Assembly (NCBI GenBank): GCA_002286715.1
Contig: NSJX01000035.1
Location: forward strand, 124,001-188,000
Length of the DNA: 64,000 nt
Origin: Dentipellis sp. KUC8613
Taxonomy: Eukaryota > Basidiomycota > Agaricomycetes > Russulales > Hericiaceae
Direction: 5' to 3'
Below are positions 10,931 to 21,515 of the stretch, one piece after another. The notes under the pieces are model-generated. The model searched no databases. It was not told the DNA's origin and worked only from the letters and a program-made list of their open reading frames with translations. The translations under genes were made by a program, and so were the position numbers. The first letter of the stretch is position 1. Every line of letters begins with the position of its first letter.

Positions 10931-12750
10931 TCAGAAGTCTTCCTCTTCGTCTTCGTCGTCGAGTGGAATGAACCGCTTCCGACCAACGCCCTGATAAATT
11001 TGATGGTAAATTATCGGCCGACTCCAAGAGAAAACGTACCATGTTCACCGTCTCACCATGCATACGTCGGGCACGTAGACTCGGTGCGCCACTGGACTTC
11101 TCAGGGCCGGGCGAGGGCAAAGAAGAAGGCTGAAGAAGACTAGGTCCCGAAGACACCAGAGGTCCAGCTGCGTCGTCGATGTTGTCTTTCCGTCTAGTAG
11201 CAGATTCAGAATGCAAAGGAGCGGGAGATTGAACAACAGAGCGCGAGACATCACTAGAAGAAGGCATAGACGGCAAGGGACGAACGCTCGAAGTCTGAGA
11301 GACATTGTGTGAAGCAATCCCAGCAGAAGGCGGGGCAGTAACAGAAGTCGACGAGGTTGGCAGATCGGTGCGGGAACCCGAGGGCGTATGTGTAGAATGG
11401 CTCGAGGCTGAGTAACCAAGAAGATAGGCCGTCTGCGCCCTGTGCATCGAGGTTCGAATGATGTCACGTTCTGGGGCCGCGTATGTGGACTCGACGTGAG
11501 GATTGGATAAGTTCTCTTCGAGGGAAAGGGGAGGGGGAGGCTGGGCGAGAGGGATAGAGCGCTCCTGGGACAGATTATGTTGAACTTGAGATTCATCTTG
11601 GCCGACAGAGCTTTGAGGGCTCCGAGGGAATAGTATGTCCCCCGAACCAGCTAGAACGGACGGAGGTAGAAGGATCGAACTAAGGCGACGTTTCTTCGGC
11701 GAACGTCTAGTCGGAGTTTTTGGGAAGGGTGCATACGCTCGAGAGGATCTCGAGGACACTCTTGAAGTAGTGTCCAGGCCTGAATTCTGTGTCAGTTCTA
11801 CGTCAGCCCATAGGTGAAAGACGCGTACTACTAACAACCCCTTGCCTCCTCGGCTCTGCGATCGTTTCCACCTCTCTGATCGGTATGGCGACGATGGCTT
11901 GGTGAACGCTGTTCATGGTCTCCCGTACCTTTTCGACAACGGCAATCTTGGAGACGTCTATATGCAGTGGGATCGACTGTAAAAGCGGGAGTAAAGGCAC
12001 CAAATGTTCCATCATGCTCGTATGCTGGTCCTGCGCACGAGCCTGCTGATCGATGATGGTCTGCAGAGCCTGTGCGTGACCTTGCGATTGCTGACAACAA
12101 GCGCATATAAGGTGTTGAATATAGACGATCAACGGACGAAACAAAGACATACCATTTGCAGTGCGTCTAGTTTAGATTCGACATTGGCAAGCTTGTCTTT
12201 AGCGTTTGTGAGCTCGGACCGAAGACTTGAGATTGCGCTCGCTTGAGCTGGCTCGCCGACTGACTTCTGGATAGAAGTCTGGCAGCGATTGACTGTCCGC
12301 GGAGGAGAATTGCGTCAGTAGAGCTCGAATAATGCGCATATAAAAGCCTTGAGAGCCATCACGACCGCCAACATTACAGGACGTTGCCGCATATACGAGC
12401 AAAGCCGGGCGAGGTTTCGGAGACATACCTAAATGCACAACATCTTCCGTCATTTTGTCCCTCTCCGCTTCCATATCCTCTCTGGCTCTAGTCATCTCCC
12501 TTTTCTCATCCTCGACGCTATGCATGAGTTTCTCCAGCCGTTCGGTGAAGGTCTCAAGGCGAGCATGCATGTCATGTAAGAGAATCCGAGTGGATGTCGC
12601 GGCCCTGTCCGTGGGTGTGAGAGGTACGTTAGAAGCCAGTGTTGGTATGCTTGCATCTCGCTCTAATGTCGTCGGCTTTCTCAGCAAGTGGGCCCACAAT
12701 GCCTTCGTCGCCAGCGGCAAAGCATTCTGCGACAGATCAGATGAAGGCAT
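10931..12750 (-). CDS. Hypothetical coiled-coil protein, 507 aa
   Basis: Minus strand, exons 12750-12429, 12292-12153, 12090-11836, 11786-11040 and 10990-10931. The N-terminal half has a long heptad-rich stretch (RLETFTERLEKLMHSVEDEK, then SELTNAKDKLANVESKLDAL). The middle, about residues 240-480, is a Ser/Pro-rich disordered tail with a basic patch RRSPKKRR that could be a nuclear signal. The C-terminus is GVGRKRFIPLDDEDEEDF. I do not recognise a family. Intron 1 is 136 bp, unusually long here, and could hide an extra exon. It lies 238 bp downstream of NNF1 on the same strand. The donor at 11835 (GTTAGT) was chosen to keep phase with the next exon. Confidence 0.68.
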
Positions 12751-12988
12751 AGTCGAGTTCGGCGAGAATTCAGGTTAGAGAAAAGCTCTGAGCGCGCTAG
12801 AGGGTAGTCGAGGTAAGAGCAGCGAGCGCGCATACAAGAGTCTGAGGTGATACGCGTCAGTCATGTGACACGCGCAACTACTTTAGCGCCGGCGAGCTCA
12901 CAGGTTGATACAATATCGATACACAACGTGGGTATACATGCCAATAATACAAGAACACGGACCAGTAGATGGAGACGGATGGAGTATA

Positions 12989-13822
12989 TCATGACGGAGG
13001 AGTCATCGTATTCTGAGCTTCGGCCTTGATCAGAGCCCAATTTCGCATGTCGGACATAGGCAAGTCCTTCCATTTTGCGTAAACCTGAAGAGAAAAGAGG
13101 AATTAGAAGAGTCTATGTGAGCGACGACAGGATGTCTAACTTCGTCTATGAAATTCAGAATTTCAGCAGTTTTCTCGTCCATCTCTTTCCGTTCCCTCGC
13201 ATGGGCCTGCACCGTCTTCCGAAGCTCCGCATTCTGGTTCCGCATCTAGGCCATATTATTTAGGTGAACACAAGTAAGAATGAATGTAGAGTGTCATACC
13301 CTAGTCAACTGATCCTTCAGTCGATCCCGCTCCGCCTCCAACACAGGTACCACTCTTGCGCGAACCGCACTCCTTGGGTCCAAGTCTTCTCTCCACACGT
13401 CTTTCCCCGTTTCACCGCGTCGCTTTCGTGCGCGAGCCTCTGTGACAGCCTCGTGAAGTTTGTCTACATTATTCTTGACATCGTAAGTCGCAAAGAGCTC
13501 GTTGCATTGTGTCTGTGTTGCCCGATTAGCACTGCGTGATGAGAGATAGTCGGCACGCGACGCACCGTGATGTGGCTCTCGACAAAGCGAGACACAGTGC
13601 CATAGACTGCCTCTGCGCCTTCTGGTTGTTCATCACACCACAGAGGGAAACATTCAGAGAAGTCTTCGTAGCTAGGTAGAGCATCCGTCACCCGTTCTGA
13701 CGCGCTCAGATAATCACTACTCACGTCCATTTGTGACCAGCTCGTTGTATAGCAAGCTGGAGAGCAGAATAGAAGTGCGTCCAGCGTTGACTTCCTGTCT
13801 GTACCGTCGGGTTGGTGGCCAT
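12989..13822 (-). CDS. NNF1: Kinetochore protein Nnf1 (MIND/Mis12 complex subunit)
   Basis: Minus strand, exons 13822-13725, 13671-13566, 13512-13300, 13245-13141 and 13084-12989 give 205 aa. The layout matches Nnf1/PMF1: a short N-terminal helix (RWTHFYSALQLAIQRAGHKW) leading to YEDFSECFPLW, then LHEAVTEARARKRRGE, VWREDLDPRSAVRARVVPVL, and a coiled coil (EAERDRLKDQLTRMRNQNAE, then ARERKEMDEKTAEILNF). In the Mis12/MIND complex Nnf1 pairs with Mis12 and helps link centromeric chromatin to the Ndc80 complex. Length fits fungal homologs (about 200 aa). Introns are all 53-56 bp. Assignment rests on the pattern around FSECFPLW and the LDPRSAVRARVVPVLEAE segment; an alignment would settle it. Confidence 0.78.
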
Positions 13823-15243
13823 CTGGCAACACAATGTGCTGAAAAGCTTCAAATTGAAGGCCAAGATTACGCGCCGAGTTTGTTGGAAAACGGTCACATG
13901 ATCCTTCAAAGGCGGTGTTCAAATTTCAATTTCTAGCCTTTGAACTATTCGAACTCGCTACATCCTCGAACTAGGTGTCCCTCAAGCCAACGGGCTTCGG
14001 GACTATGCAATACTTTCCTCATATTCCAAACGAAATGTAGATAGTCTCGTAGAATCCGACGAGACCGGTGGCGCCTTATACCAGGGCTAGTGGAAACATG
14101 ACTTCACCACGAGTGAACCCGCCCGCACTACTTTGATGATCAACAGCCCATGAAACCCATCTCTTTGCCTTCGACAACGGTTCCCGCTCGAATAACGAGG
14201 CCTTCGCATTCTTGCATTACGACGGGACCAGTCTCCTTGCTTTACTACATAGAGATCGAGGCGGATATCTGGCGTTCCAAGGATTCTTCGATACATCGCT
14301 CGGAGGCGGATTCTGGACGCCGAGGTGTGCATGAACTGGGAATTAGCTTGTGGCCTTATTAGCGGTCGATATCGGTAAGTCTGAAGTTCAACTAGAGGTT
14401 ATCATACGAATGGCAGTGACCTGGACAATTCTTCGTTATATCCCTACATAACCAAGAAATCGACCTCATCTTATCAACAGGTCGCAGGATGCTCAGAACA
14501 GAAAGGTGAAATTCATCATGCATGATTCAGCTCTGACCCCCGAGCGGCCTAGCATGTGGGATCCAGTTCTGGTCTGAGAGCGCAGGGAGAAAGGGCAACC
14601 AACGGGCCGGATGGTTTTTTGAAGATGGCATCGACGGCGCCTGGGACATGGGACACGGGAGACTTGCGATTGTCAGGACTCGGAGCGTCTCAGGGGTGAT
14701 TTCCGCCGGCAGCTCCTCTACATCCTGCCAATGGGGTTTGCTTTCGATTTACAGCGCAGTTTGCTCTGCAGGTGCGCTAGACATGGACGTGCAATAAATC
14801 TTTGCCATAGTTTTCTAGCTGAAGTCGTGCGCCTTCACAGGTTGGGGTTGTAGGTGGGAAGCCTCGACCGCTTAGGCTGCATACGAGTGCGAGATTGGTC
14901 GCGCCCGCCGCTGGCAGGAGAGCGCGCCGGCCTGGATGACCTTCTTCATGCATTTGAAGTCGAGGTCAGCCAGTGTCATTATTGAGGCGAGGGCGGCTTC
15001 ACAGGACCTGAAGGGTAAACATCTACAAGAAATCATAGTATCGTTAGTATTGATATCTAAATTGGATGTCTGGCGGAAGGAGGACGAAGATGGACATACG
15101 GCGCGATGAGAGCTCGAGAACATTTAGTGACTCGGCAGTCGGAGCAGTGGTTATCTGCCTGCGTCGCCCAATCACTTTGCATGTGAAGCCTGGGTATAGA
15201 AATCCAGCAAATCTCAGGAAATGTAGTCCACATGTTGTAAATT
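13823..15243. other. Intergenic, no supported gene
   Basis: Between NNF1 and the 3' flank of FunK1 A. Short frames only, without motifs. Confidence 0.55.
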
Positions 15244-15424
15244 TTACAGAATGTCTAGTCTACAGGTATCTTCCGCCCGGCGGATATCTTCCACGGAAAA
15301 AAAACAGAACTAGAAGGAAAGCGACAGACCAATTACGATGCTCACGAACGAAGCGGCAAGTAAGTATCAACAAATGTAAGATGTATGATAGATACGTGTA
15401 GAGAACCCTCCCCGCGCGAGAGGC
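15244..15424 (-). repeat. FunK1 3' flank, duplicated sequence (copy at gene A)
   Basis: Read on the minus strand this flank (CTCTACACGTATCTATCAT, then a CGTGGAAGATA-type palindromic segment, TACCTGTAGACTAGA and TGTAAAATTTACA) is closely repeated after FunK1 D (30225-30420) and FunK1 B (42172-42380), and more weakly after FunK1 C (36520-36700). The flank therefore travelled with the kinase during duplication. Confidence 0.75.
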
Positions 15425-18199
15425 TCAGGCGTTTTCCCCTTTCCTGGCCCTGTCCTCGTCCCTCTCGTCCAAAGGAGCATAGCGAGTCACCTTTCTCGAG
15501 TCCCCTGTGTCATCAGTCCGCATCATCTTGGCCCTGCCTGCGCTACGCGGGGTAGGCTCACGTGGAAACGACGATGGACGCTGCGCGACCCTCTGTTGCC
15601 GAACTCCGGCGGAGATGGCCTTCTGCAAGTGAGCCGTCATTTGCGATCCGTTGCGGTCGGCGGGGATAATGTGCTTCTTGGGACCGTGCGTTGGCCAGGT
15701 ATAGTCATCAAGATCAGCCTGCAGCAACGAGCGAACATAAGTGGAGTCCTTGAGCTTGGCTACGTCTTCTTCATAGTCTATCCTGGCTTGCTGATAGGCC
15801 GCGAGGTCTCTCTTCACCCTCTCCTGGTTCATGCCACGAGTTTTGGGTGCAGACGGAGGCCTGACACGGAAAGCACTATGCAGTGCCTCCAGGGTGTTCT
15901 GTAGGCCGACTGGTGAAAAAAGAGTTGGGATGTATTCGTTGAGGTACTTCTTTTCGAAGAGCGCGTCCTTCCCATCCCCACCAACAGAGCATCCCTTGCT
16001 GACTTCGCGGTGATCGAAAATCTTATACAGGAAACCTTTGAGTTGGTCCGGATCCAGCGAGTGGTCACTGTAATTGAGGGCCAGCCACAGGAGCACCCAG
16101 AACACGGACTCCATGTCATCGACAGCGTCATGGCGTCCGTCAACTTTACGCAGCCGGCGGAGTGACATGAATTGCCATGTCCCAGTCAGCTCCGGAACTC
16201 TCGTCTCGCTCGGCTTGTTCATGTCTTTCGACCTCTGACTAGCGTCCCAGTCGATGAGTAACCCGCGATCGCCGCAGATCATGATGTTCCCGGCGCTCAC
16301 GTCGCGATGTCGCCATCCTGCCTTCTCGGCGTCATCGAGTGCTGCGAAAAGAATGAGAAATCAGCGGCTGCGAAAAGTTTAATAAAGAATGTTCCGACGT
16401 ACCTTCGAAGGTGTCTATCATCACCCGCATCACCTGCTCCCAGTTCTTGAACTTCCAGATCGGTGTCCCCAGCTCATTCGTAATCAGCCTGTACGCGCGA
16501 TACACCCGCTTTGCTAGATACCACCTTCCCTCAGCTGAAGCGAATGCAGCATCGATCTTCTCGCCATCGCAGAATGTTGGGGTAACGGTGTCGTAGCACT
16601 TGCCCCAGGGCGCAACGTCCCATGCCGCGTGCACAGTCCCGATGTTTCTGACCTTCTTCTCGCCCAGCTCGTTGATCGTTTCGTGTTCCACGGATTGCGT
16701 CGAACTCATGATCCTATTCGTGTCCTTCAGATGATGGACAGTCTTCGTGATCCTGTTGAAGACGTAGAGCGAGCGCGTCGTCCGACCGAAAGGACCACGG
16801 TCGCTCATGGTCGGCGCAGTCATATAGTAGTCCCAGCCATTGCTCAAGCTGGTTTTCTGTGCATAGTAGTACTTGACAGACATATCAGTTTCCGCCGGAC
16901 TATCCAAGCTAGCGGATGTGTGAGCCGAAGGGGGCGGGGGCTGATTTGTTGGCGGAGAAGACATGTCCAAGGGTATCATCCTGAGCAGATACAGGTCCGA
17001 ATTCGAGGGCATGTACTCCCTCAGAGCTTTGCGAGCCTCTGACAAGTCGTGAGTGTCGTCCGTGGCCTCAATCACTTTGACCGACTCGTCAAAGCCACGC
17101 TGAGCGCGAGAAAGAAAGTTGTACCGCCAGAGGAATTGCGCAAGCGGCTCCGGATCGTCCTGATAGTCGAAAGCCTCCGTAACAATAGCTCCAGATCGAT
17201 CCCAGCGGATCAGACGCGCATACTTCCCCATGACGAGGACTGAGAACACAAACATGCGGAACTGGAGCTCGAGCATGGCCGCGGCGTAAGCCGTGATCTG
17301 GCCCCGAGTGCTCTTTCCAGCTTTGCTGCACGCCTCAAAAGGATACTTGCTTTTGTTAGGCTTGTCGTCGAAAGGGTCGACACTGATGCTAAATTTGAAC
17401 TCGTCTGCCCGGTCCGCGACAGTGAAGTCCGTGGGAGCGCCGTCCTGCGGTATCCTGTCCTTGTGGAATGTCATGATGTCCGGACTCAGACCCTCCCTAG
17501 AGGGCGCGCCAGGAGGAACAGTATGAGAGTCGTTGGTGGCATGGGTATCGTAGTATCTCATGGTGTGACCTTCATCGAGTTGCTCGCAGATCTTGATCTG
17601 GAGTTCCATGTTCGTCAATGAGAATGGAAAGAACGTTACAAATGACTCACATAGGGAGAATACATTTGAATTTCGCTGGATGCCTCGTACATGTCCTTGA
17701 ACGACACTTCGGGCATCACCCTCTGCTGTCCACCCTGTGGCGTCGGCGGAGGAGGCACGAAGGCCTCGAGAAAATCCCTAGCCTTCATTGGACCAACAAA
17801 GGCGCTAGACGACTCCTCGCATAACTTCTCCTTAACATAGTCGAGCAGTATGGTTCCGGAAGAGAACCCGACGCGGGAGGCGAGCGTGTCGGACACCATG
17901 GTGTTCAACCGTTGAGATGTTGGCACCACACGGTCGAGTGGCGGGGCGTCTGCAGGTGTGACCGCCGCTGAGGTTGAATTGTCGGTAACTGCCGGCACTT
18001 CGGAGAGAGTAGGCGCCGGCAGACTCGTGCTAGCAATGGCTGAGCTGCTGCCAATGTCGCCGACCTCGTCGTCCCCTACGTGCGCGGCGCTATCGTTCCT
18101 GCGGGGAATGGGCTTGATCAAACGTTCGCCTGAAGGCGGAATGTCTGGTCCGTGGTCGACAGATGCACGAGACGAGCCCTTGCGTGGTTTCGGGGCCAT
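15425..18199 (-). CDS. FunK1-type fungal protein kinase, copy A (intact)
   Basis: Minus strand, exons 18199-17651, 17597-16403 and 16341-15425 give 886 aa. The N-terminus MAPKPRKGSSRASVDHGPDI is basic and disordered. The kinase fold includes FVFSVLVMGKYARLIRWDRS in the N-lobe region, the catalytic loop WRHRDVSAGNIMI (His593, Arg594, Asp595, Asn600), LLIDWDAS (Asp612) in the DFG position, and TGTWQFMSLRRL in the activation segment. HRDxSxGN with LIDWD rather than DFG is the signature of the fungal-specific FunK1 family (Pfam Pkinase_fungal). Such kinases are greatly expanded in mushrooms; targets are unknown. The C-terminus is basic then mixed-charge. This is the only copy in the window with the complete N-terminus in one piece. 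Confidence 0.92.
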
Positions 18200-18490
18200 C
18201 GTAGGTATTCAAGATGTGAGGAGTGAGGACGAAGTTGAGGGGCAGAGGAGTGGGGTGAGCGAGCGGGTGAGCGAGGGGAAAGTGAGCGATGAGCTGCAGT
18301 CTTATATACACGGTAAATTGAAATTCGTCATTGTGGCCTGTGGACGTCCCTTTGTCTAACCTCATTGTATCAGCAGCACATGCCGAGATGCGGCCGCGTC
18401 CACATCTCAACATATCGCCCATTGTCCACTATGAATCGCGGCCGCATCTCCACATCGTGGACGATCGAGTTTCACGTTCGTCGCTATCGA
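18200..18490 (-). repeat. Duplicated FunK1 promoter region (copy at gene A)
   Basis: The 5' flank of FunK1 A is repeated, in opposite orientation, before FunK1 B (about 37600-37890). Both include a TATATAAG box about 100 bp before the ATG (minus strand 18308-18301 here; 37791-37798 there) and a GCGGCCGC-bearing upstream segment. The promoter was duplicated with the gene, so both copies probably had the same regulation at first. Confidence 0.75.
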
Positions 18491-20075
18491 TGACCGCACA
18501 TTGCTTTTTCTTTCGAGTTATTTTTGCTGACGGCCAGAACGATGCACCGCCGATGTGTTTTGAAGGCCACCCCCAGACGATCGGAATCATCGTCTGAACG
18601 TTTTAGAGCTTAACACACCTCACTGTCGCATCCGACTCGGACAATGACTTGACTCGTGATTCTTTTGTGGAAGACGCTTGTGGCCGCCGACACAGCATAT
18701 GGCATGAGGTCGACAAATTCGATATCCCCTGCATGGCTCACTCCCGTACCGATCAGCTCTACAGAACTTCCTTCATCTCTGCGTTGTTCTCTATGCTCCT
18801 GGCATGTCTCGCCAGCCGCCTATTCCTCGTGCCCAGCTGGTAAGCAACGCCCCCAGGTCTGACATAGATGATTCTTGCCTTTCGTGGGACCTCGCCGGAC
18901 GACCTTCTCTTTTCGCTGAAATTCGGACCCGTTGTCGAGATTCCGGAGCCGATGGTTACTAGATTTGCTGAAGGGTACGCATTCGCTTTGATCTCCATTT
19001 ATCAGGCAATGATACTTCTCTTCTGTAGAGATGTCGATTCTGCATGTAACCTTCTACCCTGACGCTTTCCGCCAAGAGCATTATGGTCTCCGCCTCCCTT
19101 CGCCTCGTCCTCGCTAGCCCCCTGATACACCTAAATCTGCTATCATCCATCAGGAGTAGTAGGAAGAGGATGCGAGATGAGCGCTGGGTGGACCAGAAAT
19201 ATTCGCAGCCTCGGTCGAATCAGATGTAATCTAATCTCATTGTAAGATCTTTCGAGCTGCCGTTCGCCAACATGTGCTTATCCCCACCACCTAGAGCTAG
19301 AGGAGTGCAAGACCAGAATTGCCAATAATCCTATACGTCCGCTGTACTCGAAAAAGTGCTTGGAAATCATGTAGTATCACAGTCGTAGGTATCGTTTTGC
19401 TAGGATTCAGCTTCTAGCAGTGAGTTTTCGTGTGCATCCACGATCTTGGTTTGGAAGCGTTGAGCCGTGTAGATGATATTGAAAGATGCTGGTTATAGGG
19501 ATCAAGACCTTTGATAGTCGACGAATTCATATTCCTTGGTGTGTCCTCCGGGTTTTCCCCGCCTACACTCCGATCTCGGCATATTTCCTGCTGACAGATC
19601 CAGGCAAGACGCGCCCATCATATCGAAGAAGCGTGTTCCTTCCTTTTTCTTATCTCTTCCGCGGTGCGTCGTCCTTAGTAAGTATGCAATCTCACTGATG
19701 CAGAGCTGCAGAGTACCCACCTCTCCTCCTGGAACGCACCTGTGCTAGCCGCAACTTTGCTGACAGAACATTGTTGTACTGCACATTCGACCTCATATGG
19801 TACATGACACTGGCAACTGACAAAAGAAATACCTTTAACATCACCGATTGACATAGCAGATTCTCTAGACAGCGCCTCCAGCCTTCGAGCATGAGAAGTT
19901 GGGTGATGTGCAACGTCCGCACACGATTTCCCAATAATGACTCCTGTGCGGCCTCAAGGCGGAAAATCTCACCCAGGGTGGGGGGTCCAAATACCTCTAC
20001 CTCCCGTAAAGGCAGCATCATAGCTATACTCGCATTTGTATTGTGCTCCAGCTCTCTACCATACTCATACCCAGC
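18491..20075. other. Intergenic, no supported gene
   Basis: Upstream of FunK1 A and of the broken NmrA copy. Short frames without motifs; nothing recognised. Confidence 0.55.
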
Positions 20076-21191
20076 ATGTCGTCCTTCAAGTCCTTCGCTG
20101 TCGCCGGAATCGGCAGCATCGGCGCACCCATCGCCGAAGAGCTGCTCAAACAGAAGGCAGTCGGTAGCATCATCGACGACGTCGTCCTTTTCACGCGCGC
20201 TGTATGCACATGTCCCCTTGCTTATGTCTTCCCCTCCCCCCTATTCTTCACCCTCCATCTCCGAGTCCTCTCTGACCGCCTTACTTGAATCCAGTCCAGC
20301 AACATCCCAACCGCAGCCTGCCTCACAACCCTCGGCGCGCGCCTCGTCGCCGTCGACTACGCCTCCCTCCCCTCGCTCACCGCCGCCCTAAGTGGCAGCC
20401 ACTCCTCGCGCGCGCGGCGAAGGCAGCGGGCGTGCGTCTCTTTGTTCCATCCGAGTACGGCGCGCCGACGGACATGGACGCGACAGACGTGCCGGGCGTA
20501 TTGAGGACCAAGCGTGCGCTCCAGTTGGAGCTGAGGGAGCTGGGGATGCCGTACCTCCTCATGTTTACGGGCCCGTGCTCTGACCATGTGTTCGTCCCGT
20601 GCGTACCATGTTCCATATTTTGATCTCCAACGTCCACCCTCTAACTTTGTTGATTGACGGAAATGTGTGTGATAAACACAGGGAATTATTCATAGACCTC
20701 GACAAAGGGTCAGCGACGGTCGGCGGCGACGGCACTGCCCTCAACCCATTCACTTCCATGCCCGACATCGCGCGCTTCGTCGTGCACGCGCTGGTCACCC
20801 TCCCGCCCACCGAGCTCAACTGGAGGACGCTCCGCATCATGGGCGCGCGCGCCGCGAGTCCCCTCTCTCACCCGCATCCCTCCCATCCTTCCCCAACCCC
20901 CCAGGCTTCTTATCCCTGCCGACCGACTGGCTGACTGACCAATACGGCCAGTCCTTCAACGACATCTTCAAGCAATACACAGCCAGGATCGGACAGCCCA
21001 TCACCGTCAGCTGCAAGTCGCTGCACGAGCTCCAGGCCGCGTTCAGGGCAGACCCGTCTGACCTCGCGAGCTACCTGCATTGGGTGTGGGGCCAGGGGAA
21101 GGGTGTCGTGGGGACGCCCGAGGAGCTGTCGCATGGGTTGTATCCTGAATGGAACCCGAAGAAGGCCATGAATGCTATCATTGGATCCTGA
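20076..21191 (+). pseudogene. NmrA-like reductase, copy 3, frameshifted
   Basis: Exon-by-exon homolog of the genes at 1964 and 3760. Exon 1 is 20076-20201 (MSSFKSFAVAGIGSIGAPIA, Rossmann loop intact), exon 2 20295-20598, exon 3 20682-20853 and exon 4 20952-21191. Exon 2 is 304 bp against 341 in the intact copies. About 46 bp are missing near 20390-20398, removing the VVISTVSHxQL segment and shifting the frame; downstream, VRLFVPSEYGAPTD resumes in another frame. In addition the third intron begins GCGAGT at 20854 instead of GT, exactly where the donor should be (exon 3 is still 172 bp). Both lesions suggest loss of function. A sequencing error could explain neither the 46-bp gap nor both lesions together. 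Confidence 0.85.
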
Positions 21192-21515
21192 TACACAACG
21201 TTTCCTGCTGACAGGATACTTTACCGCTGAATTGAATGACAGTATGTCAATAGTGTTTATAAGTTCACAGGAGTCAGCCTCTGTCCGGAAATCCGGAAAT
21301 TTCAAGGTGTGTTCAAACGAACCCAACCCAAGCTAATCACACACGAAAATTTCCCCCACATATAAACACTCTCATTGCCTTCACTCACCCCCCTCTAGTA
21401 CTAAATTATCGGTATATACTATATTAAACGCTCCTCTCATCCTCCCGGCCTCCTTCCCATCCTCCCGTCTCCCGCAAGAAACCCCTCCTCGCTCGCTCGC
21501 TCGCTCCTGTCCCAC
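21192..21515. other. Convergent intergenic region
   Basis: About 320 bp between the ends of the broken NmrA copy and the secreted repeat protein. It contains a short GCTC tandem (near 21491-21508). No gene. Confidence 0.6.

Noticed and set aside
21491..21508. GCTC tandem as a CRISPR-like or regulatory repeat
   Set aside because: Only about four 4-bp units; an ordinary simple repeat.
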